Counted from the stretch's first letter, positions 7,270 to 16,040 are shown. The stretch is DNA of 64,000 nucleotides from Arthrobacter sp. KBS0703 (GCF_002008315.2 NZ_MVDG02000001.1:1116001-1180000); one strand, 5' to 3'. Numbers and translations are program-made. Notes: generated from the sequence alone by a model not told the origin.

Positions 7270-7848
7270 TCACCGACGTCCGGCCCGCACTCCGGCCTGT
7301 GCACGGTTGGGGTCATACGGTGTCGCCCATTCCGGGTTTTCCCGGATAGTCAGGCGGTCGTCCACGCCCAAGATGCGGAACAACAGCTTGACGCGCTCGA
7401 GGCTCTCCTGTGACGTCAGGTTCCAGCCGGAACCACAGGCAATGTCGTCGCCCACAGCACCGCGTGAAATGTCATCCAGCACCCACCAGCCGGGACCGTC
7501 CGAGATCTTGAAGAAGGCGGGCTTCTCTCGCAGGTTCCCGAACTTGGCGGCGGCTTTGGTCCACTTGAGGGATTTCCAGCGGGGCGGAATGGGCGCTTCT
7601 CCGTCGACGCCATCCAGTGCGTCGATGTGGAGGGGGGTAATGATGAAGTCGGTCATGGCTTTCCTGCTTTCCGTTCGTGCGATTTCTGCTGTGATGCGTG
7701 CGGTGTTCTCGGCGGCATTGCGGGCAATCTCCGCGTCGCGCTCGGGCTGTCCGGCCAGCCATGCGGCGTAGCCTCGGTTAAAGGTGCCGGGCTCGCCGAA
7801 CTCTTCAATGCCTTCCGGAATCCACGGGCCGTGTGGTGCTGTGCTCAT
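7270..7848 (-). CDS. Hypothetical protein of the element (192 aa)
   Basis: 192 aa with no recognised domain. An N-terminal helical segment (GYAAWLAGQPERDAEIARNAAENTARITAEIARTESRKAM) has coiled-coil character. The C-terminal half (GPGWWVLDDISRGAVGDDIACG) has aromatic and acidic patches. It starts 4 bases after the stop of the 61-aa gene, so it belongs to the early operon behind the integrase. A role in regulation, excision or replication is possible, but nothing in the sequence fixes it. Confidence 0.6.
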   Translation of the reverse strand: MSTAPHGPWIPEGIEEFGEPGTFNRGYAAWLAGQPERDAEIARNAAENTARITAEIARTESRKAMTDFIITPLHIDALDGVDGEAPIPPRWKSLKWTKAAAKFGNLREKPAFFKISDGPGWWVLDDISRGAVGDDIACGSGWNLTSQESLERVKLLFRILGVDDRLTIRENPEWATPYDPNRAQAGVRAGRR

Positions 7849-7852
7849 GTTC

Positions 7853-8038
7853 CTACTGACCTTTCGCGGTCTTCTGTTCCCGGTATTCTTCGTACTTGTT
7901 GATCTCCGCCTGTACCTCGTCGTACTGCTGCTGGCGCTTCTGCAGCAGGCGCTCCGCTGTCTTGCGTTCCCCGTACAGCATGTGCAGCCGCGCCTCGATG
8001 ACTCCGAGGGACGGGAGGCGCTTAGTCGTTACGGCCAT
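7853..8038 (-). CDS. 61-aa coiled-coil protein
   Basis: 61 aa, mostly one predicted helix (EARLHMLYGERKTAERLLQ, then a Gln/Glu-rich stretch). Its start overlaps the end of the upstream 59-aa gene by 10 bases, indicating translational coupling. Small helical proteins near serine integrases are sometimes recombination directionality factors, which makes this pair candidates, but there is no diagnostic motif. Confidence 0.55.
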   Translation of the reverse strand: MAVTTKRLPSLGVIEARLHMLYGERKTAERLLQKRQQQYDEVQAEINKYEEYREQKTAKGQ

Positions 8039-8208
8039 TCGTTTTCCTCCGCTGCCTGCAGTTCGGCTTTCTTTGCATTCAGAACTTCAATCCGGGCGTC
8101 CAGCTCGGCGGCTTTCTTCAAATACTTTTCAAAGGCGCGGGCCTTCAATGCCTCGGTAAAGTTGATTTGCCGCGTGACTTCCATGACCGGGGTTCGTGGG
8201 TGGTACAT
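8029..8208 (-). CDS. 59-aa helical protein, first gene of the early operon
   Basis: 59 aa from ATG 8208 (MYHPRTPVMEVTRQINFTEALK...), highly helical and charged (FEKYLKKAAELDARIEVLNAKKAEL). It overlaps the 61-aa gene. It is the first gene after the AT-rich leader downstream of the integrase terminator. Function unknown; excisionase or regulator are possibilities. Confidence 0.5.
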   Translation of the reverse strand: MYHPRTPVMEVTRQINFTEALKARAFEKYLKKAAELDARIEVLNAKKAELQAAEENEWP

Positions 8209-8348
8209 TTTGTTCTCTCTTTCGTGGGGGCTTGTATTAATACCCTAACAGCGGATTTAAGGCCGGTTGTATGGAATTCAAGAGCTCGAAAAGGTAGACA
8301 AATGTGTATATAAAGCTTTCTTGAAACACTACGAATAAAAGACACAGA
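8209..8348 (-). promoter_or_regulatory. AT-rich leader of the early operon
   Basis: Between the integrase terminator and the 59-aa gene lie about 140 AT-rich bases containing TTTATATACA, TTGAATTCCA and GTATTAATAC on the minus strand. These suit one or more promoters for the early genes. No single -35/-10 pair is convincing enough to choose. Confidence 0.4.
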
Positions 8349-8379
8349 AAAGGCCGGAACCACACGGGCTCCGGCCTTT
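8349..8379 (-). terminator. Terminator of the integrase gene
   Basis: AAAGGCCGGA (8349-8358) pairs with TCCGGCCTTT (8370-8379). On the minus strand it is followed by TTCTGTGTCTTTT. It lies 38 bases downstream of the integrase stop and separates integrase from the early operon. Confidence 0.7.
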
Positions 8380-8416
8380 CCTTACTTACGCTTTGTGATT
8401 CTCATCACATTTGCTG

Positions 8417-9880
8417 CTATTTCAAAAACTCCTTCGGGTGAACCTCGATCTCGGCCATCAGGTCACGGTCGGGATGCCTCGGGCTCGGGTGGCTCGGAGG
8501 CAGGACCACAATGCGGTCAATCATCTTGGCGTAGATTTCCCGCATGATTGCGGCCTCCGCTTCCGTGGGCTCTTCTTCGAGCGAGGGATCGTTCTCCGGC
8601 ACGTCCAGTCCAAGGACCTTGATACCGGCGTTGATGCGTTCCCGGACGGTGGACGCCGGGACAAACTCACCCAACGCGGCCTGTGCCTCATCGAGCACCG
8701 CCTGTGCCGCCGTGATGGCCTCGGCCTTTTCGGCAAGCGTCTTGGCGGAGACGGCGGGAACAATGCGGTTCTCGTAGGCCCACTGCTGGTACCGGCTGTA
8801 GTCCTCAACGGTGCTGTCATGGGCGGTCTGCGCGTCCGCAACGGCGGTCTCGGCGGCGGTCTTCGCCTCGTCGTCGGAGGGCATGGCATCGGCCCATTCC
8901 TGCTGGTGCTTGTGGAGCCAGAAGCGGAACTTCTTCATGACAATCTCGCGCTTGCGGAAGGTGCCGGGGCATCCGGCCTTGCCCTGAGCGTTGTACGTCG
9001 AGCACGCGAGGCTCGGGACGCCGCGTGCCATGTGGGAGAGCATCTTGCTGCCGCAAAGGCCGCACACCACGAGGCCCTGGAGCATCCACTTCGTGTTACG
9101 GGGGCGTGCGTGTGTCTTCCTTGTCTCCCGCGCCTTCCGGTACGCCGCCCACTGGGCCGGAGTCAGCAAAGGCTCATGGGCACCGGGGAAGTCCTGACCT
9201 TCGTAGGTGATGAACCCCGCATAGAAGGTTTTATCCAGTAGGTCAAAGAGTCCGTTCGGGTACCACCCGGCAGGACCGGCAGAGGCAAGGCCGCGTGCGG
9301 TGAAGTCCTCGCAGATGGCGCGTGAACCTTCGCCCGCCGTGTATCGTGCGTAGGCCTCCCGGACGATAGCGGCGTCGGCGTTCGGGATGTAGGCATCCTT
9401 GCCCTGCTTGTCATATCCGAACTGCGGCTTGCCTGACGGCGGCAAACCGCGCTCCAGTCGGTAGACAAGTGCGTTCCGCCACCGCTTCCCCATCTTCCGG
9501 CTGAAGTCAGCGTCGATGATGAATTGGATGGCGGTAGGCAGGTGGTTCGTGTCTTCGTCATAGACACCTTGGCTTGCGCTGGCAAGCTGCATGCTCCCCA
9601 ACATGGCGAGGCCTTCTACCTCGTTGCGTGCGAAGCGTGACCAGTCGTCGGCCACGACGACGTCAAAGTCGCCGTTCTCGTAGTCGGCCCGCAAGCTAAG
9701 GTAGCCGGGCCGGTTGGCAGTCTTCTTACCTGATATATCGATGTCTTCGTACGACTTGCTGACAAGCTGCCAGCCTTGGCGCTGAACGAAGGCTTCACAG
9801 TTGCGGCGCTGGAGGGCGGGTGAAATCGTGCCTTCGGAGGTTGTCGACTGCCTGACGTATATGGCTGCTTTCGTGGTCAT
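8417..9880 (-). CDS. int: Large serine recombinase (phage integrase)
   Basis: 487 aa. The N-terminal resolvase domain shows AAIYVRQST with the likely catalytic Ser, the Arg-rich ADDWSRFARN, and DADFSRKMGKRWRNAL in the long helix. The recombinase domain follows (GKPQFGYDKQGKDAYIPNAD). The zinc ribbon has CGLCGSKM and later ACSTYNAQGKAGCPG. A coiled-coil tail follows (about 330-430). Length and order are typical of phiC31/A118-type integrases, which join attP to attB without host factors. The start lies about 20 bases from the element end, inside comM, identifying comM as its attachment target. Confidence 0.93.
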   Translation of the reverse strand: MTTKAAIYVRQSTTSEGTISPALQRRNCEAFVQRQGWQLVSKSYEDIDISGKKTANRPGYLSLRADYENGDFDVVVADDWSRFARNEVEGLAMLGSMQLASASQGVYDEDTNHLPTAIQFIIDADFSRKMGKRWRNALVYRLERGLPPSGKPQFGYDKQGKDAYIPNADAAIVREAYARYTAGEGSRAICEDFTARGLASAGPAGWYPNGLFDLLDKTFYAGFITYEGQDFPGAHEPLLTPAQWAAYRKARETRKTHARPRNTKWMLQGLVVCGLCGSKMLSHMARGVPSLACSTYNAQGKAGCPGTFRKREIVMKKFRFWLHKHQQEWADAMPSDDEAKTAAETAVADAQTAHDSTVEDYSRYQQWAYENRIVPAVSAKTLAEKAEAITAAQAVLDEAQAALGEFVPASTVRERINAGIKVLGLDVPENDPSLEEEPTEAEAAIMREIYAKMIDRIVVLPPSHPSPRHPDRDLMAEIEVHPKEFLK

Positions 9881-9905
9881 AGCTAATTGTCACATATAGG
9901 GGGAG
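9881..9905. other. Right attachment junction (att) within comM
   Basis: comM coding sequence resumes at CTG CCG GAC (9906), equivalent to the LP(D/E) of the family's conserved VGLP motif. The codon before it is GAG rather than the expected Gly, and an in-frame TAG at 9897-9899 closes the frame, so the crossover lies within about 9890-9906. The core cannot be defined without the left junction or an empty site. Confidence 0.65.
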
Positions 9906-11342
9906 CTGCCGGACGCGTCGCTCAACGAAGCCAAGGAACGGATCCGTTCGGCTGCCCAGAACTCCGGCATTCCGCTGAGCCGGCGGAAGATCACTGCCAA
10001 CCTCATCCCCGCGTCGCTGCCCAAGCGCGGTTCCGGTTTTGACCTGGCGATTGCCATGGCCACGCTGCGCGCAGCGGATGACATCAGGACCACGGGGCGC
10101 ACGGTCTTCATCGCCGAGCTCGGCCTGGACGGCCAGCTTCGGCCAGTCCGTGGCGTGCTCCCGGCCGTGATGTCGGCCGTGCAGGCCGGGTACACGGACG
10201 TCGTCGTCGCCCAGGCCAATGCCGCTGAGGCGGCCCTCGTACCCGGCGCGCGGGTCCAGGGATACAAGACCCTCGCCCGGCTCGCCTTCGACTTCGGGGC
10301 CGATCCCCAGGAACTTGCCCTCGATTTCGAGCCGGAGGATGAACCCGCCGGGGACGACTCCGAATCCGTTGGCGTGGGCGTCCCGGACATGTGTGACGTC
10401 TCGGGCCAGGGAGATGCGCGCAGGGCCCTGGAGGTGGCCGCCGCAGGCGCCCACCACCTGCTGCTCACCGGTCCCCCCGGCGCCGGCAAGACGATGCTGG
10501 CGGAACGGTTGCCCGGGCTCCTTCCCGATCTCGGCGATACCGAGGCGATGGAGGTTACGGCCATTCATTCCCTGTGCCAGCTCCGGTCGTCGTCGCTGCA
10601 GCTGGTCCGTCGCCCGCCCTTTGAAAATCCCCATCACACGGCGACATCAGCGGCCATCATCGGCGGCGGCTCCGGACTGCCGCGGCCCGGTGCAGCGTCC
10701 CGCGCGCACCGGGGGATTCTTTTCCTTGATGAGGCGCCGGAGTACGAGCGCCGCGTGCTGGACGCACTCCGGCAGCCCCTCGAGAGCGGTGAGCTTGTGA
10801 TTCACCGTTCAGCAGGCACCGCCGCCTACCCGGCACGCTTCCAGCTGGTCCTGGCGGCCAACCCCTGCCCGTGCGGCAAAGCCTCGGGTAAGGGCGTCGA
10901 ATGCACCTGCACGCCAACGATGCGTCGCAGGTATCTGGCGCGGATGTCCGGACCGTTGCTTGACAGGGTGGATATCCAGTTGCAGGTGGACCGGGTTTCC
11001 CTGGCGGACTTCGGTCAGTCCGGGGGAGAAGAGGACACCGCGACGGTCGGAGGGCGGGTCCTTGCCGCCCGGGCGCGTCAGCTGCAGCGGCTTCGTCCGC
11101 TCGGCATGGAAACCAATTCGCAGGTGCCCGGAAGGGTGCTTCGGGGCGACTTGCGGCTCACGCCGGCGACCACTCGCATCCTGGACCATTCCCTCGAAAG
11201 GGGCGTGCTCACCGCGCGCGGCTATGACCGCGTACTCCGGCTCGCCTGGACGCTGGCCGATCTCGGCAGCAGGGACCAGCCGGACGCCGACGACATCGGA
11301 CAGGCACTGAGCCTACGCCAGGTTGCTTCGGCAGCCGCCTGA
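9900..11342 (+). pseudogene. comM: comM (YifB, Mg-chelatase-like AAA+ helicase), 3' part separated by the element
   Basis: The frame from 9900 matches ComM from about codon 37 onward (LPDASLNEAKERIRSAA...). It has Walker A GPPGAGKT, the conserved GILFLDEAPEYERR, and a C-terminal sensor region. The Lon-protease-like N-terminal part is cut and must lie beyond the left window edge. ComM is a hexameric branch-migration helicase that extends heteroduplex during natural transformation, partnered with DprA and RecA. A downstream ATG at 10056 could give a 428-aa ATPase fragment. dprA follows after 11 bases. Precise excision should restore the gene, so this is an interrupted rather than decayed gene. 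Confidence 0.88.
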
Positions 11343-11353
11343 AAGGACACCAC

Positions 11354-12538
11354 ATGGAGAACGAGAGACTGGCGCGCGCCGCCCTGTCCAGGCTGATGGA
11401 ACCGCAGGACGCGGCAGGGCTTGCGCTGGTGCAGGTTACCGGTGCCCTGGACGCGCTGGGCATTGCCACCGGCCAGCTGGGCTACGGCCCCGCACTGGAA
11501 CAGGAAATCACCGGCGTACTGGCGGAGCATGGCTCCCTAACGTCGTGGGCCGGCATGGCTGCGGCCCTGAAACGCTGGGCGCCCAGGATCCCGGACCTCG
11601 CACCCGAACGCGACCTGGCGACGCTGGAACGGCTGGGCGGCCGGATGATCATTCCGGGAGACGAACTGTGGCCCGGGCAACTGGCTGACCTGGGCATTCA
11701 CGAGCCCATCTGCCTGTGGTGGAGGGGAATCGAGCTGGAACTGCCGCCGGCGGCGAAATCGGTGGCACTGGTCGGTTCCCGGGACAGCACCAGCTACGGT
11801 GCATCGGTCACCGGCGATCTTGCCTACTCGCTCGCGCAGCGGGGGTTCACCGTGGTGTCCGGCGGCGCCTATGGCATCGATGCGCACGCACACCGGGCCG
11901 CCTTGGCGGGAGGCTCGGGTCCGATGCCGACCATTGCGGTGATGGCCGGCGGCGTGGATCGCTTCTACCCCTCGGGAAACGAGGACCTGCTGCGGGCCGT
12001 GGCCAACCAGGGGGCCGTCATAGCCGAGGTGCCGCCGGGTTCTGCCCCCACGCGCTACAGGTTCCTGCAGCGCAACAGGATCATCGCCGCCCTGGCCTCC
12101 GTGACTGTCGTCGTTGAGGCCAGATGGAGGTCCGGCGCGCTCAACACGGCGCACCACGCCGAGTCGCTGGGAAGGGCCGTGGGGGCCGTTCCGGGATCGG
12201 TCCACAGCGCCAACTCCGCCGGTTGCCACAGGCTGCTGCGGGAGGGCGGGGCGGTCTGCGTGACCGACGCCGCGGAGATAGCCGAGCTGGCCTCGCCGAG
12301 CGGGGAATCCCTGCCCGACGTGCAGCCGGGCAGGCAGGCCGACCACGACGGCCTGACCCTCGAGGACCTGATTCTGCTAGACGCCCTTCCGCTCAGGTCC
12401 GCCAGTTCCGTCGAGAAGCTGAGCAGCGTTGCCGGACTCGGTGTCGAATCGGTCCGGGCAGGCCTGGGCAGGCTGAACCTGCTCGGACTCGCGGAGTCAG
12501 GCAGCGGCGGCTGGAAGCGGACAAAGACCGCCGGCTGA
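11354..12538 (+). CDS. dprA: DNA-processing protein DprA
   Basis: 394 aa. The Rossmann-like core carries VALVGSRDSTSYG, VVSGGAYGIDAHAH, VMAGGVDRFYPSGN and RNRIIAALA, all hallmark DprA motifs. A C-terminal winged-helix-like segment (LDALPLRSASSVEKLSSVAGL) follows. DprA protects incoming single-stranded DNA and loads RecA in transformation. It sits 11 bases downstream of comM, so the element upstream may uncouple it from the native promoter. Confidence 0.93.
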   Translation: MENERLARAALSRLMEPQDAAGLALVQVTGALDALGIATGQLGYGPALEQEITGVLAEHGSLTSWAGMAAALKRWAPRIPDLAPERDLATLERLGGRMIIPGDELWPGQLADLGIHEPICLWWRGIELELPPAAKSVALVGSRDSTSYGASVTGDLAYSLAQRGFTVVSGGAYGIDAHAHRAALAGGSGPMPTIAVMAGGVDRFYPSGNEDLLRAVANQGAVIAEVPPGSAPTRYRFLQRNRIIAALASVTVVVEARWRSGALNTAHHAESLGRAVGAVPGSVHSANSAGCHRLLREGGAVCVTDAAEIAELASPSGESLPDVQPGRQADHDGLTLEDLILLDALPLRSASSVEKLSSVAGLGVESVRAGLGRLNLLGLAESGSGGWKRTKTAG

Positions 12539-12612
12539 AGACGCGGGGGCGGCCGCGGCGGCGCGCCGGGTTCGCTCCTTGATCGGGCGCCAAATGCTGG
12601 GAAAGTGGGAGC

Positions 12613-13539
12613 GTGGAGAAAGTACAACTGCCGCCGGCGCTCACCCTGGCCGTGAGCGGATTCGGTCGGTACCTGACCGGCGAAAGGGCGCGGTCCGAGC
12701 ACACGGTGCGCGCTTACCTTTCCGACGTCGGCAGACTGCTGGCGTTCGCGGCCACGGAGGGTGTCACGGATCTGGGCGGGCTGGAACTCGGGACGCTGCG
12801 GCGCTGGCTTGGCGCCCAGAGCGAGTCGGGCGTGTCCCGTTCCACGCTGGCGCGTCGGTCCGCCACCGCCCGGAGCTTCACCGCGTGGGCGCTGCGTGAG
12901 GAGCTCATCGACGCCGACCCGGCACTCCGGCTGAAGGCGCCGAAGAAAGAGAGCTCGCTGCCCGGCGTGCTCCAGCAGCAGCAGCTCGTCCGGCTCCTGG
13001 CCGGACTGAAGGACGCGGCACAGGACGCTTCGCCGATGCCGCTGCGCGACCTGGCCATCGTTGAACTGCTCTATGCCACGGGTATCCGCGTCGGCGAGCT
13101 CGCAGGCCTCGATGTTGACGACCTCGATCCGGACCGGAGGACCCTGCGTGTGCTGGGCAAGGGCAATAAGGAGCGGACGGTTCCCTACGGCCTGCCGGCC
13201 GCGCTCGCCGTCGACGACTGGCTGCGCCGCGGCCGCGGGAAACTCGTCTCCGCCGGCAGCGGGCCCGCGCTGTTCCTTGGCGCACGGGGCGGCAGGGTGG
13301 ACCAGCGCCAGGTGCGGAGCGTGGTGAAAGGCCTCTTCGAGGCCCTGGGCGATACGGCAGCCACCGGTCCACACGCGCTGCGGCATTCGGCGGCCACGCA
13401 CCTTCTCGACGGCGGCGCTGATCTCCGGGCGGTGCAGGAAATCCTGGGCCACAGCAGCCTGGCCACCACGCAGATCTACACCCATGTGTCGGTGGACCGG
13501 CTGCGGAGCAGTTACCAGCAGGCCCACCCGCGGGCGTAG
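12613..13539 (+). CDS. xerC: Tyrosine recombinase XerC-like
   Basis: 308 aa from GTG 12613. The N-terminal SAM-like core-binding domain includes SEHTVRAYLSDVGRLLAF. The catalytic domain shows the full set: Arg in ATGIRVGELAGL, Lys in GKGNKERTVP, HALRHSAATHLL, LGHSSLATTQIY with the His and the nucleophilic Tyr. It resolves chromosome dimers at dif with XerD. The dprA-xerC neighbourhood is usual in Micrococcaceae. It is a host gene, not the element's integrase. Confidence 0.92.
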   Translation: MEKVQLPPALTLAVSGFGRYLTGERARSEHTVRAYLSDVGRLLAFAATEGVTDLGGLELGTLRRWLGAQSESGVSRSTLARRSATARSFTAWALREELIDADPALRLKAPKKESSLPGVLQQQQLVRLLAGLKDAAQDASPMPLRDLAIVELLYATGIRVGELAGLDVDDLDPDRRTLRVLGKGNKERTVPYGLPAALAVDDWLRRGRGKLVSAGSGPALFLGARGGRVDQRQVRSVVKGLFEALGDTAATGPHALRHSAATHLLDGGADLRAVQEILGHSSLATTQIYTHVSVDRLRSSYQQAHPRA

Positions 13540-13802
13540 GTTGCGTTAAGCGGCTCCGGATGAAGCGCCCTCCTACGGCGCGCCGAATTGCACTGGCGTA
13601 ATTAGGCGGGGTACGGCACAATAAGACCCAGGTCCGGCAACTTTCAAGTTGTGCTTTAAGCCAGCGGCTTTCGGTGCTCTTGTGAGTCCGGCATTATTTT
13701 CATAGATTGGCAGGAATTACCGGCGCCACGCGGCACCTGAGCAGCAAACATCCATCCATGAAGGTCGTTGGGGAAGACGTACCTACAGCTATGGAGGATG
13801 GA
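13540..13802. other. Intergenic region before DUF3145 gene
   Basis: 263 bases. The only clear structure is the palindrome CAACTTTCAAGTTG (13638-13651). In-frame upstream codons (ATG 13707) would lengthen the next gene but the conserved family start and a GGAGG at 13793 favour 13803. Confidence 0.5.
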
Positions 13803-14306
13803 ATGTCTGTTGCAATGACCCGCGGTGTGCTGTTTATTCACTCGGCCCCTACCGCACTGTGCCCTCACGTTGAGTGGGCCATCGGATCTGTCGTGGACAA
13901 GCGCACAGATCTCGAGTGGACCGCTCAGCCCGCCGCGCCCGGTATGTTCCGCTCGGAACTGTCCTGGACCGGCGCGCAGGGGACAGGTGCGCAGTTGGCG
14001 TCTGCCCTCCGGGGCTGGGCCCACCTGCGCTTCGAGGTCACCGAAGAACCCAGCCAGGGCGTGGACGGCGGCCGCTGGTCCCACACGCCGGAGCTGGGCA
14101 TTTTCCATGCCGTGACGGACGTCCACGGCAACATCATGGTCTCGGAAGACCGCATCCGTTACGCCTACGAGTCCGGTGCGGGCGATCCCTCGGCCGTTTA
14201 CCATGAACTCTCCCTGGCGCTCGGCGAGGCGTGGGACGAGGAGCTGGAACCCTTCCGGCACGCTGCCGAAGGTGCACCTGTGCGCTGGCTGCACCAAGTG
14301 GGCTGA
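13803..14306 (+). CDS. DUF3145 family protein
   Basis: 167 aa from ATG 13803, with GGAGG 5 bases upstream. The sequence GVLFIHSAPTALCPHVEWAIG at the N-terminus and LRFEVTEEPSQGVDGGRWSHTPELGIFHA in the middle are characteristic of this actinobacterial family. Function unknown; the protein is probably cytoplasmic, as no signal or membrane segment is seen. It is monocistronic, ending in a strong bidirectional terminator shared with convergent fabF. Confidence 0.85.
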   Translation: MSVAMTRGVLFIHSAPTALCPHVEWAIGSVVDKRTDLEWTAQPAAPGMFRSELSWTGAQGTGAQLASALRGWAHLRFEVTEEPSQGVDGGRWSHTPELGIFHAVTDVHGNIMVSEDRIRYAYESGAGDPSAVYHELSLALGEAWDEELEPFRHAAEGAPVRWLHQVG

Positions 14307-14327
14307 CGCCCCCTCCCCCATAGCAAC

Positions 14328-14361
14328 GAAGAAGCCCCCGCCAACCGGCGGGGGCTTCTTC
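14328..14361. terminator. Bidirectional terminator between DUF3145 gene and fabF
   Basis: GAAGAAGCCCCCGCC (14328-14342) and its exact complement (14347-14361) with a 4-base loop. It lies between convergent genes and can serve both. Confidence 0.9.
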
Positions 14362-14376
14362 AGTGGTCTGTCGTGA

Positions 14377-15612
14377 TCACACGCTGCGAACGGCGATGAC
14401 GGCGTTGTGGCCGCCGAAGCCGAACGAGTTGCTCAGCGCCACGATGTCTCCGGCGGGAAGATCCCGCGAGGAGGTAACGACGTCGAGCGGGATCTCCGGA
14501 TCCTGGTTCTCGAGGTTGATGGTCAGCGGTGCCTTGCGTTCGTAAACGGCAAGCACCGTGAGGACAGCCTCAACGGCACCCGAGGCACCGAGCAGGTGGC
14601 CCATCTGCGACTTGGTGGCGGAGACCGCCACGTTGTCCACGTGCGATCCCAGGGCGGCGCGCAGCGCGGTGTACTCGGGCTTGTCGCCCACCGGGGTGGA
14701 GGTGGCGTGGGCGTTGACGTGCACCACGTCCTCGGCCTGGATCCGGCCGTCGAACATGGCAGCCTTGAGGGCGCGGGTGGCACCGAGGCCTTCGGGGTCC
14801 GGAGCGGTGATGTGGTACGAGTCGGACGTCACGGACGTGCCGGCCAGTTCGGCGTAGATCCGCGCTCCGCGGGCCAGGGCGTGCTCCTCGGCCTCGAGGA
14901 CCAGGGCGCCTGCACCCTCCCCCATGACGAAGCCGTCGCGGCCCAGGTCGTAGGGGCGTGAGGCGTGCTCCGGATCGTCGTTGCGGCGGGAGAGTGCCTG
15001 CATCGAGGAGAACGCGGCCAGGGGCATCGGGTGGATGGCGGCTTCGGCGCCGCCGCACATGACCACGTCGGCCTTGCCGGAACGGATCAGGTCCAGGCCG
15101 AGGTGCAGCGCTTCCGTGCCGGAAGCGCAGGCGGAGACGGGCGTGTGCGCGCCGGCCCGGGCACCCAGGTCAAGACTCACCGCGGCGGCCACGCCGTTGG
15201 GCATGAGCATGGGGACGGTCATGGGCAGGACCCGGCGGGGTCCCTTCTCCTTCAGCGTGTCCCACGCGTCGAGGAGGGTCCAAACGCCGCCGATGCCGGT
15301 GGCGAAGGCAACGGCCAGGCGGTCGTGGTCAACTTCGGTGATGCCGGAATCAGCCCAGGCCTCACGGGCGGCAATAACGCCGAACTGCGTGGACGGGTCC
15401 ATGCGCTTGGCCTCGACGCGGCTCAGGACCTCAAGGGCGGGGGTGGAGCAGCGGGCGGCGAAGTGGACCGGCAGTTCGTACTTGGCTACCCAGTCATCTT
15501 CGAGCGTGCGTGCGCCGGAGACCCCCTTCAGCGCGTTCTTCCACATAGTGGGTACATCGCCGCCGATGGGCGTGGTGGCACCCAGACCGGTAATGACTAC
15601 TTTGCGTGTCAT
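14377..15612 (-). CDS. fabF: 3-oxoacyl-ACP synthase II
   Basis: 411 aa. The condensing-enzyme triad is visible: Cys in VSACASGTEALHLG, His in VNAHATSTPVGDK and His in SQMGHLLGASGAVEA. FabF elongates acyl-ACP with malonyl-ACP in FAS II. It is the last gene of the fabD-fabH-acpP-fabF operon, 179 bases after acpP, and ends at the bidirectional terminator. Confidence 0.96.
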   Translation of the reverse strand: MTRKVVITGLGATTPIGGDVPTMWKNALKGVSGARTLEDDWVAKYELPVHFAARCSTPALEVLSRVEAKRMDPSTQFGVIAAREAWADSGITEVDHDRLAVAFATGIGGVWTLLDAWDTLKEKGPRRVLPMTVPMLMPNGVAAAVSLDLGARAGAHTPVSACASGTEALHLGLDLIRSGKADVVMCGGAEAAIHPMPLAAFSSMQALSRRNDDPEHASRPYDLGRDGFVMGEGAGALVLEAEEHALARGARIYAELAGTSVTSDSYHITAPDPEGLGATRALKAAMFDGRIQAEDVVHVNAHATSTPVGDKPEYTALRAALGSHVDNVAVSATKSQMGHLLGASGAVEAVLTVLAVYERKAPLTINLENQDPEIPLDVVTSSRDLPAGDIVALSNSFGFGGHNAVIAVRSV

Positions 15613-15791
15613 GGGATCACTCTCTGTCGGTGCGCGTGCCGTGTCCTGTGCTGCTGGGCCGGAGGCCTGAGTCGGGGGCGTGCGGAGGGGGTCTGCGAGA
15701 AAATTCAGTGGTGGTGCTTCGGCTGGCCGGTCCGGGAACGTGTTCTCCGGACCGGCCAGCCGGGTTCAGCCGACGTGCGGCTGGAGCTTTA

Positions 15792-16040
15792 TCAGGCTGC
15801 CTGGGCGCCGGCGATGAAGCTGACGGCGTCGCCGACGGTCTTGAGGTTCTTGACCTCTTCATCCGGGATGCGGACGCCGAACTTCTCTTCAGCGTTGACG
15901 ACGATCGTCATCATGGAGATGGAGTCGATGTCCAGGTCCTCGGTGAAGGACTTGTCCAGCTCGACTGCCTCCGGGGCCAGGCCGGTCTCTTCGTTGACGA
16001 TTTCAGCCAGTCCGGCCAGGATCTCTTCGTTGCTAGCCAT
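15792..16040 (-). CDS. acpP: Acyl carrier protein
   Basis: 82 aa. The phosphopantetheine attachment Ser lies in EDLDIDSISMM, within the usual acidic surroundings. It carries the growing acyl chain among FabD, FabH and FabF encoded next to it. Length and acidic composition are typical. Confidence 0.95.
   Translation of the reverse strand: MASNEEILAGLAEIVNEETGLAPEAVELDKSFTEDLDIDSISMMTIVVNAEEKFGVRIPDEEVKNLKTVGDAVSFIAGAQAA

Larger units (their letters stand above)
1..9900 (-). mobile_element. Right part of a serine-integrase prophage or phage satellite inserted in comM
   Basis: All supported genes from the left edge to about 9900 lie on the minus strand. They read, in transcription order, integrase, two small coiled-coil proteins, a 192-aa unknown, SF3 primase/helicase, iterons, small genes, HNH nuclease, zinc-finger protein, TerL, portal and protease-capsid. 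The right boundary is where comM coding sequence resumes (about 9900). The left end is outside the window. Integrase, primase and head genes without visible tail, lysis or repressor genes is the plan of M. tuberculosis phiRv1 and of capsid-forming satellites. That comparison is inference, because tail genes could lie left of base 1. Confidence 0.88.

Noticed and set aside
7122..7316. 64-codon minus-strand frame between the 192-aa gene and primase
   Set aside because: No ribosome binding site, overlaps the end of the 192-aa gene and a hairpin; no domain.
12613..13539. Second phage integrase
   Set aside because: It is the host XerC in its usual dprA context, outside the element boundary.
13656..14321. 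Long minus-strand frame opposite the DUF3145 gene
   Set aside because: GC-rich shadow frame; the plus-strand DUF3145 protein has family motifs and a good ribosome site.
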